Source: Phyto melanocephala
Taxonomy: Eukaryota > Arthropoda > Insecta > Diptera > Rhinophoridae
Direction of reading: 5' to 3'
DNA: 64,000 nucleotides
Assembly: GCA_941918925.1 (NCBI GenBank)
Contig: OW799234.1
Coordinates: forward strand, 77,210,543-77,274,542
The position numbers and the translations under genes were made by a program. Positions 47,351-59,584 of this stretch are shown here, piece by piece. The notes under the pieces were generated by a model. The model worked only from the letters and a program-made list of their open reading frames with translations. It ran no database searches and had not been told where the DNA came from. Within the stretch, counting starts at the first letter, position 1. The number at the start of each line of letters is the position of its first letter.

Positions 47351-47995
47351 TAGACATTAAGGACTTGTTAGGGCATCTACATATTTTATTTCTATTTAAT
47401 TCTTTCTGGTTTCCTTTTTATTAAAGGGAACATAATGGACCGTAGTCGTATCCGATGTTAGAAGTATCTTCTGCTTTCTGCACTCCTTGTCTATCTACCT
47501 TTCTACCATTGAAATTTTCAATAGAGCACAAACCTTAACATTATTTTAACAGAGTTTCACGTCTTAACACCAAAACTGATCTCGGTAAAATTATAAGCAC
47601 TATTTAAAACAAACTGTTGCGAACTATTTAATTCAATATTATTGGTGCAAGTTGTTCTACATTCCTTCATCTATTATATCTGTGCATTTATTAATTTCTC
47701 AGCAACTTTCTAGTATCATTAAAATTAGCGAAAAATTTATGAATTCGTTTTCTTTATTCTATTTTTTAAAGTGAAGTAATTGCGTATAATTTTATTATAA
47801 CTCTTATGTCTACATGGGTAAGTTTCTCATATTCCGTTCAATATATATTTTCGCTATCTAATGAGGTATCGACTTGAAAATTTTAATATGTGCAAAGAAC
47901 AATTCAAAAACTTTTTTGATTCAAAGCCCAAAAAAAATTACATAATTATTTGAATGTTTAACTTAAACCAATTCAAACTTTACTTTATGATTTTA
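47351..47995. other. No recognisable gene
   Basis: AT-rich spacer between two transposon remnants. Confidence 0.55.
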
Positions 47996-48900
47996 ATATT
48001 AATAAGACTCTACTGTTTTGCCCAACATGCATTCTTTTCCACTGCGAAATAAAAGCCGTCGTATAATATGATGATTTTCTGAGCGGCTCTGAATTGCGTT
48101 CCTAGCTAACTGTGTACTTAAATTTTGAAAAAACAGTCGTTTTCGGCTCATTGAGGATTTAAGACTGGGATTATTCTCCATATAGATTGCAAAAGCTGCA
48201 AATGCAACTACGTCAATAGTATTATAAAAAACGCTAAGGGCCATCTATTTGTTCTCCTCTTTGTCGTTTATTTGCACAAACATTTATCCATGTTTTTATC
48301 TCCACCTTTGCTTTTATTATAATCCAGTAGCATTACTGACTTCTTTTTTTCACCTCCAACCTCGGGATTATAATGAGATGTAGATAGTAGCACAACCGAT
48401 TTTTTTTTTATATATATGAGAACATACTACTGTTGTTACTAAATCCAAAGACTGAAGATTCTACTTCTCTTCACACATAGACGATGTTTTGTTCACTTCA
48501 ATGAAAACGGTTGCAACACAAATCTTTGACTACTCGTTCGCCTTGATTTTTTTCCATTTCTCCAGAAGGCGCCAAGCCAGTATATATCTGCCCATTGAGT
48601 GGATAAGATGTAAGAGAATCACAAACCTACCAAACCTTTATCCCATATTTCGCAGATTTTGAATGAACTGAGTAAGTCCTGTGCCACCACGAAAGGGATA
48701 AAGTTGCTCATCAACAGTTATGTTGGCTCCTGCCACATAGTTGTTCTATAGGTTTAAAATCAGCATCAGATATATGTCAGATATGGCTGCTGCTTTATCA
48801 CTTTCTTTACGGTACTCGCGTGAACTACCATTATTAAATCTGATATAACGGCTAAAAAATAATTTGATTTGCTATCAAATTGTTAGCACTCTGATTTATA
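47996..48900 (-). pseudogene. piggyBac transposase remnant
   Basis: Leftward: REYRKESDKAAAISDIYLML (about 48830-48770), AGANITVDEQLYPFRGGTGL (about 48740-48680; VDEQL-PFRG is a piggyBac signature), GLAPSGEMEKNQGERVVKDL and KSVVLLSTSHYNPEVGGEKK. Then come DYNKSKGGDKNMDKCL (KGGVDxMDK block) and TTKRRTNRWPLAFFYNTIDV. The 81-codon frame at 48244-47999, with AFAAFAIYMENNPSLKSSMS, runs to a stop at the end. Frameshifts and stops separate the blocks. The terminal Cys-rich domain was not found, and I could not place element ends. Confidence 0.8.
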
Positions 48901-50056
48901 GTCCAAACAACCGAGCTAAGATGGAAATCCGCTTTTTAAAAGCATACAGAAATACGGATGCAAATCATTCAATTTGATGAGGAAAACAAAAAGTAGTGGT
49001 TTCATCTGAACAAATTTACTTGCAAAGTGTACGACTTACCCGGGTATGATGGTTTTATGTTTGATGAAAAGGTTTTGGTTGTAGACACAAAGGATAATCT
49101 ATCAGTTAGATAAAGACCGAATCAGAAAAGCAGACAGAAAGACGGACAGACAGAAAAAATTTTTAAAAATAAAGTTTTGTAACTTAGTTTGTTTAGCATA
49201 TAAACCGTTATCAATATTTTTAAAAAATATTTCCTGAATTGACATAATTTTTTACAATCTTTTTATAAGGATTTTTAATCCTTGAACTTCTTTTATAAAA
49301 AAAAATTGCAAATTTTACTACGTACTGATTCTCAATAAACTCTAAAAGATTTACAATTTTTTTTAACGGTTTATCAGTTAAACGTAATAGAGATATAAAA
49401 TATCGCATCAATCAAATATTTATCCATGTATTTATGTAATTTACAATTTAGATCAGCATTTCCCAACAACTCTGCATAATGATCCCCTTTCAAAAAAAGA
49501 ATACAAATCAGTAAATAATTCCTTAAGACCGGCTCAAAATAATAAAGTAAAGTGAGAATTTTGTGAACTGTTCTAGAATGTATGACAATTGTGGTTTTGA
49601 GATCAGATTTTTCTTTATTCGCTGTTAAGCTACTATTTCAGAACAGATTTTTTTTTTTTCTTAAATTTTATTTTTTATTTGGCAATACCATTTGTTTTTG
49701 ATGCCAGTAAATATTTTTGAAATTATTTAATGGTTTTTGATGCGGATAAATGGATTATTGTAGTGGAAATGGTAAATATGACTACAATAGTCAACTAAAG
49801 TGCCCCGAATGTCAATTAAAAATTTTTTCATAAATATAAAAACTATCAAATCAAATTAGCTTGCGACATGGTCAATAATAAAATAAATAAGAAATAATAT
49901 TACTAACTGTGGTATCTTTTAAAAACTGGGTGATAATTTAAATCCACTTCTATCTTCTTTAAATATGAATATTTATAATATTGTATTTTATAATATTTGT
50001 AAGTGTCATCTTAAATATTTTTTTTTTCGGGAAGGGAGGAAAATGCCTGACGCATC
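48901..50056. other. No recognisable gene
   Basis: AT-rich. The part next to 48900 may be more of the piggyBac element (about 48900-49150 includes ACAGACAGAAAGACGGACAG-like repeats). Otherwise nothing seen. Confidence 0.45.
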
Positions 50057-50815
50057 TTAGATACTGTCGTCACAGTTCTGGTATGTGGAGCTTGCATCCA
50101 CTAAAAATCCCTCTTTTTCGAGCCGTTCTCCACCCTGGGACCGCTTTCGCATTGCTTCAGGGCGGGGCTCCTCTTCTGTTTCTATCGAACAGCCATCGTT
50201 ATGCCTACGTCTAGGTCCCGTTTTTTTGCCTTTCAACATACGTTACCACGTGTTCCCATTTAGTCTCATTTTTCATCATAAGAACCACAATATTATCTGG
50301 GGACATTTCCCCTACGGTTTTCTCTAAGTTGTGTCGTTCCACACTCCATCTCGCACACTTGTAGAAAGTGTGCTCTGCATTGTCTATGCAGTTGTCTCCA
50401 TACATACAGGTTCCCGTATTTACCTTTCCCATTCTGTGTAGGTAATATAGGAAGTATCCATGTCCAGAAAGCATCTGTGTTACGAAATAGTTTATTTCGC
50501 CATGCTTTCTGTTTACCCATCTATCGAGGTCTGTTATAAGCCTTGCTGTCCATCTGCCTCGCGATTCGCTGTCCCATCTTTACTACCACCTTCGCATGGT
50601 ATGTGTTCTACTTGTCGTTTCCGATTCTCTGTTCGTTTCTTCAATCATTTTTCGATCCTTCCAAAGGACTCTCCTTTCCTCGGATAGTAAGTCAATAGGG
50701 ATAGAGCCGCTTATAAAAAGTACTGCCGGTTCCGAGACTGTACGATACGCTGAGGATACTCTTAGAGCAGAGGTGCGTTGTACATCTGCCAGCATCTTCT
50801 TCTATACTTCGTCTT
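50057..50815 (-). pseudogene. R1-clade retrotransposon ORF2, C-terminal part
   Basis: Minus strand: LADVQRTSALRVSSAYRTVS, EPAVLFISGSIPIDLLSEER (50795-50670), RWTARLITDLDRWVNRKHGE (about 50560-50500, other frame) and INYFVTQMLSGHGYFLYYLH. A Cys/His knuckle (CMYGDNCIDNAEHTFYKCAR, about 50400-50345) follows, then NIVVLMMKNETKWEHVVTYV and a charged tail. The order ALRVSSAYRTVSEPAVLVIAG, ITDLxxWVxRKHGE, TQxLSGHGYF, CxxC is the R1/LOA-type region after the reverse transcriptase. Two frame breaks occur. The region is markedly GC-richer than its surroundings, which suggests a relatively recent insertion. Confidence 0.85.
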
Positions 50816-51941
50816 AAATAATAATAATAATAATAAAAATAATTAATAAAATATGATCTTTACAACAATTTCTAAACTTTATTTAAGCTTTTATTTCCCT
50901 CTGATTCCTGATTGTGAATCCTGAATACACAGTAGACAAATATTTTTTTAATATTTTCGCTTTTTTCAATCCCAATTCAATCAATAGGAAGGAAACAATA
51001 ATAATGAAAAATGTAATGATATTTATCTAAATGTTCTTTTATGTCCTTTTCTTTTTCAAAAAGTTTAACTAACTTCAATAAAAGACAACTTTAAGAAGCA
51101 GTACATGTACAAATAAAAAAGAGCATAAAAACAACTGGTTTTGCGTGATTATGCCAGTCACATACAAAGTTCCTCTTACCATACACAACACGTGCGTACA
51201 TATATATGCGTGTATATCTATCTACCTCCTCATATTTATGAATGTATGTGTTTAAACTATGGCAAATGCAAAAGGAATGTCAAATAGTATAAAAAGATTG
51301 AGAAGTCAAATAAAGAAAACTATGAATGTGTCCCAATTACTTATGTAGTAACACGTGAAATTTATGGATTATTAAGTATTTATTGTTGTCTTACTCTAAG
51401 ATAATAAATAGAAACGTTGCCGTTTATATATTATTTAAATACACTAGAAAGTGTTTACAATCAAATTTTCTTATAATATTAGCTCCACTTAGTCATAAAA
51501 TGTATTAAGAATCTTAGAAGGAAACATCGATAGTAAAACTGTATGGATTTTTTATTGATTTTATTTAGCTTAGTTTATTAATCCTACAACCACGGCAGGT
51601 AAACATATGCCCAATTGGCATGTTGTGCACTCTAAAAAAAACGAAGTTTTCTTCGACTAGGCCAAGAATCCGTTCCCCTCAATGTAATTCCGTAGAGAAA
51701 TCCGATTCGATTTTCCCTAAGCATTTCAAGTTTAGCTTAGTGTTCACGTTGAAGTTCTATTACGCTTAAACGCAGTATATTGACAAAGTTAATGCTCCGA
51801 AGTCTCATATTCTTTCTCGCATGCTTTACCTGTTATTTTATATCGAATTTTCATGTGAGCTTAATGAGTTTTTAATTTCATATGACCTGTTATTACACTA
51901 GCTAATCATCTAATTGTCAGTGTTCTCATATCCATATTATT
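50816..51941. other. No recognisable gene
   Basis: Starts with (AAT)n at about 50817-50836. Later AT-rich DNA; 51590-51800 is less biased (GGTAAACATATGCCCAATTG, TTCTTCGACTAGGCC) but unrecognised. Confidence 0.5.
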
Positions 51942-52622
51942 ATACCCTTCACACAGTGAAAAAGGGTATATATAGGTTTGTCATTCCGTGTGAAATTTTT
52001 ACAGTTTTCATTTCTGACCCCATAAAGTATATATTTTCTGAATAGGGGATTCGATTAAGCGCTGTCAGTCTGTCCGTGTGTATGTTGAAATCAACTTTTT
52101 GAAGCCCCCCAACAACGCCCGAACCGTGTGAGCTTTTAAAATATCAGAAATATTTGGGAGTAGATCAGTATTGAAAATCAGAATCATCGGTACATAAACA
52201 ACTGAGATATGATCAAAAAACCACGACCACCTCGATTTCTCTTTTCTCAACAACAACATACATACAAACATGGTTAACTGGTTAGAGTAAACGTGGCATC
52301 GAATCCCAGCTGAGCCAAAAAAATTTTTTTTTTATTTTATTTTTTTATTTTATTTTTTTTATTTTATATATTATTTATATTTTTATTATTTTATTTTAAT
52401 TTTTTAAAAAAAATTTTTTTTAATTTTTTTTTGTTATTTTTTTTTTAATTTTTTTTTTTTAGAAACACGTAAACTCAATTATAATTTTACAATAATATGT
52501 TTTTTACATACATATGTACATACATATGAGATGAATGGTGATGCAAACAATTGTTATTGCATGACTACATGTTGTGAAGGGTTTATAAGATTCGGTACGG
52601 CCGAATATAGCACTGTTACTTG
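51942..52622 (+). mobile_element. INE-1/mini-me-like element, family A copy 2
   Basis: 5' ATACCCTTCACACAGTG pairs with AAGGGTAT. The core CCCCATAAAGTATATATTTT, a short (GTCY)n, CATA repeats and CGTGGCATCGAATCCCAGCT follow, then a T/A tract. The 3' hairpin (GATTCGGTACGGCCGAATAT) and tail end ACTTG. The internal CGAATCCCAGCTGAGCC module is inverted compared with copies 1 and 3. The next copy begins two bases after it ends. Confidence 0.8.
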
Positions 52623-52624
52623 CT

Positions 52625-54176
52625 ATACCCTTCACCTGTGGTGCACAAGGGTATATATAGCTTTGTCATTCCGTTTGTAATTTCTACAATTTTCATTTCC
52701 GACCCCATAAAGTATATATTTTCTGAAAGCTTATGAATAGAGGAGTCGATTAAGCCCTGACCGTCTGTCCGTCTGTCCGTCTGCCCGTCTGTTCGTGTGT
52801 TGGTTGAAATCAACTTTTAGAAGCAACTATATGTTCCTCAGATCTGTACATGGTATCAATCTCTTGGAAATATCCAGGAATGAATCGCTATTGAAATTCA
52901 GCACAATCGCGCCATAACTTTCTGAGATATGAGCAAAAAACCACGACCACCTCGTTTTTTTTTTCACAATTACAACAACAATATACATACATACATACAT
53001 ACATGTAAAAAAACATACCAAATTACAAAAAAAAAATATTAAAAATAAGAAAAAATAAAAAAAAAAACTACAAAAAAAAAATTTTAAAAACATTAAAAAA
53101 AAATATAAAAAAAAACAAGTAAGAGCGCTATATTCGGCCGTGCCGAATCTTATATACCCTTCACAACGTGTAGTCATGCAATAACAGTAGTTTGTATCAC
53201 CATTCCATATGATATACGTACATACATATAAAAAACATACATAAATAAAAACATCCCATTGTAAAATTATAAATTTACGTATGTATGTTAAAAAAAATAA
53301 AAAAATAAATTTAAAAAAAAAATTTAAAAAAAAAATTTAAAAAAAAATTTAAAAAAAAAATATTAAAAAAAAATTTAAAAAAAAATTTTTTTTAAATATT
53401 TAAAATATATATAATAAATATAAAACAAAAAAAATATTAAAAAAAATTAAAAAAAAAAAAATTAAAAAAAAATAATAATAAAAATATAAATAATATATTA
53501 AATAAAAAATAAAAAAAATTAAAAAAAAAAAATAAAAAAAAATTTTTTTTTGCTCAGCTGGGATTCGATGCCACGTTTTCTCTAACCAGTATACACGTTT
53601 GTATGTATGTATGTTGTTGTTGTAATGTTGTTTTTGTGAAAAAAAAAATCGAGGTGGTCGTGGGTTTTTGCTCATATCTTAGTTGTTTATGTGACGATGT
53701 GTCTGATTTTCAATAGCGATCTACTCCCGAATATTTCTGATATTTTAATACCTCACCCGAGTCCAGGCAATGTCGGGGGGCTTCAAAAAGTTGATTTCAA
53801 CATACACACGGACAGACGGTCAGACGGACAGACTGACAGGGCTTAATCGACTCCCCTATTCATAAGCTTTCAGAAAATATATACTTTATGGGGTCGGAAA
53901 TCAAAATTGTAGAAATTTCACACGGAATGACAAACCTATATATACCCTTTTTCACTGTGTGAAGGGTATAATAATAAAATATAAATAATATATTAAATAA
54001 AATAAAATAAAATTTTTTGGCTCAGCTGGGATTCGATGCCACATTTATTCTAACGTGTACGTATGCACGTATTTTATATGGGATGAATGGTGATACAAAC
54101 AATTGTTATTGCATGACTACACGTTGTGAAGGGTTTATAAGATTCGGTACGGCCGAATATAGCACTGTTACTTGTT
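52625..54176 (+). mobile_element. INE-1/mini-me-like family A copy 3, interrupted
   Basis: The left half (52625-53113) and right half (53970-54176) together match copy 1 (241-982) closely. They include CACCTGTGGTGCACAAGGGT and the TAATATATTAAATAAAATAA stretch before GGCTCAGCTGGG. The two halves are separated by the reverse copy at 53114-53969. The join lies in an A-rich run, ATAAAAAAAA versus TAATAAAATAT. Confidence 0.85.
53114..53969 (-). mobile_element. INE-1/mini-me-like family A copy 4, nested insertion
   Basis: Complete reverse copy: AACAAGTAAGAGCGC and the hairpin (CGGCCGTGCCG) at its left, GTGTGAAGGGTAT at its right. It inserted into copy 3 without a visible duplication at an A/T run, as expected for Helentron-type elements. 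The core is mirrored at about 53800-53930 (GACAGACGGTCAGACGGACA, CTTTATGGGGTCGG). Its internal module orientation, relative to its own ends, equals that of copy 2. A/T tracts fill 53280-53550. Confidence 0.85.
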
Positions 54177-54259
54177 TTTTTCTCATTTTAACTTTTTTCA
54201 TATTTTTTTTTTATATTTTTATTTTGTTTATATTTTTTTTTTATTAATTTTTTTTTAGT

Positions 54260-54440
54260 ATACATTCATAAACTCAGCTTATAATTTTACAACGGGATGT
54301 TTTTAAGCGTATTAAGTCATTATAAAGACAATGAAATCATGTATATATTATTAATGAGATGAATGATGAAACAATGAATTGTTATTGTATGACAACACGT
54401 TCTGAAGGGTATATAAAATTGGCACTCTTACTTATTTCTT
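54260..54440 (+). mobile_element. INE-1-like family A, decayed 3' end
   Basis: ATGAGATGAATGATGAAACA, ACAACACGTTCTGAAGGGTA and AAAATTGGCACTCTTACTT correspond to the last 150 bases of family A with many changes. The hairpin is lost. Confidence 0.6.
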
Positions 54441-55614
54441 TTGTAAACTTAAAACAAATTTCTTAATATACTTATGAATATTTCAAAGTTATTTTAGATA
54501 AATTTTCTATTATTTTTCAAAACATATCTTTTTATATTTAAACACTAACATTTGACATTTCTTTCAGTGTAATCACACAAATAATAATTTAAGGACAGAC
54601 CTTTCTAAATATAAACCACTGATGACTTTATTGCTTTTTACTTCGATGTTGTCATAATAATCATAAAAATCAATTAATAAAATAATACCAGCATATAAAC
54701 TTATAAATACTTTTATATTCATAATGTAAGAGCGTATTTAGTAGAATAATAAAAATAAATATGATTTCTTCTAAAGGCTAATAAATGTCTTGGAAACAAC
54801 ATACATAAGTTCAAATGTGGAAATACATAAATCATATGAGAGTATGTGCTTAACTCTATGTTGTACAGGATATCTTCACATATAAATTAATTACTTCCTT
54901 CCTACAATTAATGTTTTATGTTATTGTTTTATGCCATGTTAAGCACGAGTGAAAAATGATACAATGAATCGTACGTAATAAAAACCCTAATGTAGATTTA
55001 AAACAGCTGTTACATGAGTTAATGAACAGTTTAATGCTAAACTGCCTTTGTTAAGAAAACACATCCTAAAACAGTAAACCTATATGTCTTTTAACAAATA
55101 TATAATTGTTATAGTGGCAATAGCATCAACTTCTTATACCATTTACGACGATACATAAAAACGAATATAAATTCATTGGGGTAGTCATCGGATAACATAC
55201 TTTTTTTATTTATACATGAAACAATTAACTTAAATTATTGTTGTTGTTTATGTTTTACCACACACAAAATTATAAATAAATGATCAGAAAAGCACAAGAC
55301 TGTTTTTATTGGGACAGAAATGACATTCGAATAACGAGCTTTTTTTATTTGTTTTAATTTTATTTACATCACTAAAAACACAAAACTGATAAAAACGCAT
55401 TTAATTTCACATTTTTTAGTTATCTAATAATTATTCATTATTTTACGCTTCGCTGTCCCACATGGCGTGGCCATGCAATATCTTTTTTTGTAGCAAAATT
55501 TTCAAGAGTGAGCGATATGAATTCTGCAAGCAAGTTGTTATGAATCGAATTTGGAATTATTTTGATCACATTTAGGGTACAAAAAACCTCCTACAAACAA
55601 AAAAATACGCTAAG
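54441..55614. other. No recognisable gene
   Basis: AT-rich spacer. A GC-richer patch at about 55445-55480 (CGCTTCGCTGTCCCACATGG) is unexplained. Confidence 0.5.
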
Positions 55615-56759
55615 TGCACCTCATGGTCTAACTTAACCACAGGCTGCTTTTTCGAACTATTGCTTTTTAACTAATAAAGATTACTCCGCTAACTTGTTAA
55701 AAGTGAATCACTTTTCCTCGAGAAAGGTGTTTTTGGTGTTGCATTATTTTTGTTTGCAAACATTTAAATGAAGATCTTTGCTAGTATGGCAAAGTCTATG
55801 CTCGACAAGTTTATTCTTAATATTTTGCTCCCTTTGCTTTCTGCACTCATACAAACCTGTACTTAATTTTGCAATAACACTATCAAAATCATAAGCATTT
55901 TTTTTGACCATTATATTTCCAGCAAAGCAGGAAATATGCCTGTTGCTGTTATAAGTGGATCATATCGAAAGTTACTACCAAACCCGCTGCAAATTTTTAT
56001 GCGGGAAACAAATTGCAAAGCGCAGGAAATGTATTTGAGCCTATCAAAAAAATCCAAATAACAAAAACTTGCAGTGTGGGAGCTCCCAAATTAAAATTAA
56101 ATGTATTTCTTCTTTGGGTTGTTGCCTTTTGCTGGCGTTTTCAAATGTGCAACACAACCTGCCAAGAAGCTATGGGCGCCTTATCATCATGTTATATACT
56201 AGGCCACAATATCAAGAGAACATTTTAAACGTTTGCTACGATTCATTCGTTTCGACATGGCAAACACCCGCTAAGTCATCAAAAATTTAGTAAACCAGCA
56301 CCCCTAGATGATATGCTCGCCAAAGATGAGAAGCTCTTTTCATATCGCGGGTACACGAGTTGCGCAGTATATTCCATCAAAGTCAGCTAAATATGGCATA
56401 AAAGTTTCGTGAATATGTGATGTCAAATCAAATTATCCCTTAAGAAGTAAAATTTATAAAGGGCCAAAATTTCAATCAATCGTTGCACATACAAATGATA
56501 CCATTTTCATCGAGTTCAGCTTATTACCGTCCGTTGTGCGTTATTTGCAAAACCACAACCAAAATCCAGAGAAAAACTCGTTTTTGCTGCGGTAACTGCA
56601 ACAGAGCTATGTGCCTTCAACATTGTATACTTGCAATGATTGTAATTATATTTCAAGACAGATTTATTTTAAATAAAAACAAAATAAGTACAAAAATTCG
56701 TTTAGTTTAATTATTTAGCTGGGCTTTTTAGTTGTGCTCTAGCCAGACCATAAAGTGCA
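55615..56759 (+). mobile_element. piggyBac-family element, internally deleted
   Basis: Inverted ends TGCACCTCATGGTCT (left) and TGCACTTTATGGTCT (complement of right). TTAA follows at 56760-56763; the left flank reads CTAA plus one base, a mutated TTAA. The length of 1.15 kb indicates a large internal deletion. The coding remnant is on the plus strand. Confidence 0.65.
56225..56640 (+). pseudogene. piggyBac transposase remnant
   Basis: RLLRFIRFDMANTR (about 56230-56275; the FDxxxTR motif before the catalytic region) is followed by QHP and DEKLFSYRG-type sequence. YIPSKSAKYGIKV (about 56370-56410) is a signature of piggyBac transposases. After a deletion comes the Cys-rich C-terminal domain: RPLCVICKTTTKIQRKTRFC, CGNCNRAMCLQHC (56535-56630). 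Frame changes separate the parts. It differs from the other two piggyBac remnants. Confidence 0.8.
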
Positions 56760-56763
56760 TTAA

Positions 56764-57544
56764 GTGGCACTAAGGTTATAGAATATCGAAATTGGATGAA
56801 TACATTCTTAGTTCAACAAATAAACACCATTTTTTGCTTTTGTTAACACTTTTCACATAACGTAAAAAAAGAGAGTGAAAGATAAGATCTTACCTTTTGG
56901 TTTTTGAAACATAATACAGTTATGTTCAGCTTTTTAAGTTTTTGCATATACATTGGATTAAGAAGTTTTGCATAAAATTGATTTGTTAAGCTGTATTAAA
57001 TTTTTTCCATTAGAGAAACTCATTTATTATCAAACAACTATTTACCAAAAATTTTTTTTAATTTAATTAATAGAATTAGAAAGACGTTTAATAATATTTT
57101 TTAAATATGTTTAAAAACTTGTGGTAGAAACCGTTTTTTCTTATTCAGTTAATAATAAATTGTTTTCAATTGATAAAATTTTTTTTTTTTTGTTATAAAT
57201 ACAATTCTTGGCATAAATAATTTAATTGTGTTTATCATTAACATAATTTTTGTCCTCATAAGCATCAACGATATTACTTTCATGATTATGATATTATTTT
57301 ATTAGTTTCTTACAAAAATATCATTATTTCCTTATTCGTATGCCGTTTTCACAGGAAAGTATTTGAGTGTCTCAATAAGAAACTTCCACTTCCCTAGCAA
57401 ACGTTTAGCTGTGAACATACATTTACACATACATGCATAGTTATGTACTTCAAAATTAATATAAAGAGTTGTTCGAAATTACTGTATTTACATGTTGTCC
57501 TTAATTCAATTGTCCAAAATAATAACATGACTGTTGTGAATGAT
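56764..57544. other. No recognisable gene
   Basis: AT-rich spacer with poly-T and poly-A runs. Confidence 0.6.
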
Positions 57545-57960
57545 CCTTCCCAGCAAAAATTACTGCATACCCGGAAGCAGGTTTGTAAGGGAGAGATAAA
57601 TGTACTCTCCTTTCCCAACCTGCTTCAGGAAGGCATGATTTTTATATGAGATGTCCCACTTGGTAGGGCTCTTAGATGCTCTAATTATTTGCTATTTTCA
57701 CACATGGATAATGCAGTAATATCATGTCTATTTTGTGTGTTTTTAAGAACTACAGTAAAGAGAGGTAATCATTCGCTTACATTACTGCATCCTCGTAAGC
57801 GAGAGAAGTTGCAGTAAGTTATTTTGTAAAAAATTAAATATATATTTAATAGAAATTTCTGACTTCAATTTATAGCACCCTCGAATGCGCACTAATATTG
57901 CGCTATAAGAAGGCATGATTTTTTTTACTGCTTACCGGTAAAAAATAAATTTTTGCTGAG
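57545..57960. repeat. Hairpin-rich fold-back repeat
   Basis: CAGCAAAAATTACTGCATAC at 57552 and, near the other edge, TTACCGGTAAAAAATAAATT then TTTTTGCTG are inverted. Inside, GAAGCAGGTTTGTAAGGGAG folds with CTCTCCTTTCCCAACCTGCT (57574-57624). TTACTGCATCCTCG folds with CGAGAGAAGTTGCAGTAA (57781-57816). The octamer TTACTGCA/TGCAGTAA occurs at least four times. GAAGGCATGATTTTT is repeated directly (about 57630 and 57909). Probably a non-coding fold-back transposon. Confidence 0.55.
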
Positions 57961-59299
57961 TTCACAACTAAGTGTAATATCATAAATTTTATAAGCCGAT
58001 TTTTTTAAACAAAATGACTCGACTTTGCAGATTTTTAGCTGTTCACCACAGGTCTCTGAATAGATACGACAGCACAATAAACATACCATACACAGTAGCG
58101 TTATTATCGGATAGTTATTTCTTGAAACAGTCGTATTATTTTAGGAAAGCTTTTACTTGAAAGACAACAACAATTTCTTTAACTATTGAGAAATTCTAGA
58201 GCATTGCGTCAATATTATTTGTTAGGACACCTTGTGAAAACAGTAAATATGTCTTCTGAAATTAAAAGTATTTTTTTGATTCGGAAACACTGTGCTTTGT
58301 GCTAAGATATAATTTAAAAGTTTTCGGATGTAAGATTTATTTGAATAGATTCATGGTGAATAGATACATGCCGAAACAAGGTTTTGAAAATAGTTGAATT
58401 TTATTTCAATAATCATAGTTCAAATCAGTGATGTCACTTAGCGTAATATGGGAAATTAATTATTAGTGGATAGGGTTAATTTTTCGCTCTGGAAACATTT
58501 CAATAAACTAAAGCGTCATATTGGTATTAGGAAATATTTAAAAGGTTCTCAATTTATAAAAACTTACTTTTAAAACGCTTCGCCTAATTGGCCTTACTTT
58601 TCTAAGATATGGTCGCCGAAAACCTTACTATCAAAGAATACTGGCCAACTATAATATCCACAAGCTGAAGTAAGGAAATTCAATTTGCTAAAAATCAATG
58701 GACTTAATATAAATTTTTGTCAAGTTTTATTAAATCACCTCAGTGCCTATCAAGTTTCTTTTTTTAAAGCCTTAGTCATTGGGACTTGCTGAGATACATA
58801 TCAATGTCTGCCTGCTATTTTTCCGTATGTGCGAAGCATTGTCATATCTGAATTCAATTAAATAGAGGCAACCGTAAAATTGTTTTCAGGCATAGTTTGG
58901 AATTGAATAGCTTATTTTCAGCGGTTAAGTACAAGGAAGAATTAGAGAAACATTTTTTCTGTTTGTTTATGTCTAGTACCAAGGTACTCTTTCAGTTTCT
59001 TTAAACTCCTATGCTTATCAACAGTACATCTTTAGTGAACATGATACCTTTAAAGCCTTCTGATTTAAATGCAAAAGATTTAAAGCTCAATGCATCCAAA
59101 TTGTCTGAGAAAGGGTTTTATAATTTTGATATATTTTTTTTAAATTTTATATTAATTTTATTTTAATTATTTATTATTTTGTACTTGCACAAATTTGTTT
59201 AATTTTTAACATTTTTAACATCTTTTCTAACATTTATTTCCCCAGGAAGCTTTAAAAATAAGGAAGTTCTCAAACATTCTTTATTTAAAAATAATGATT
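57961..59299. other. No clear gene
   Basis: AT-rich. The frame SSLKPSDLNAKDLKLNASKL at about 59050-59105 might belong to the retroelement fragment that follows, but this is uncertain. Confidence 0.45.
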
Positions 59300-59510
59300 T
59301 TTAAGTTGTTGGTATCTTTTGGTCTTTCAAAAGCCTTTAATTCAGCCAGTCATTCGCTAATCTTTAGAAAATTAAGTAAATATTTAAAATTTTCTAGGAC
59401 TTCCTGCAAACTTATAAATTCTTTCTTAACTGGTAGGTCGTAATTTGTTGATACGGGTGGTGTTCAATCTAAAATACATTTGAAAGCTTAAATTTAAAAA
59501 TACAATAAAA
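59300..59510 (+). pseudogene. Non-LTR reverse transcriptase fragment
   Basis: LVSFGLSKAFNSASHSLIFR, KLSKYLKFSRTSCKLINSFL and TGRS-FVDTGGVQSKI are palm A (the D is replaced, from LDFSKAFD) and the following region up to the GVPQG-type loop. Jockey/CR1-like. About 70 codons, mildly broken. The rest is missing. Confidence 0.65.
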
Positions 59511-59584
59511 CGAAAACGGTTTGAAATTTTGCTAAACTTTTTTTCGTGAAGTATTTACAATTGTTCCGGTTAGGAAGGAAATAT

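Noticed and set aside
53400..53675. Hydrophobic FFFYFL open frames
   Set aside because: They come from A/T tracts of the nested INE-1-like copy; they are not membrane proteins.
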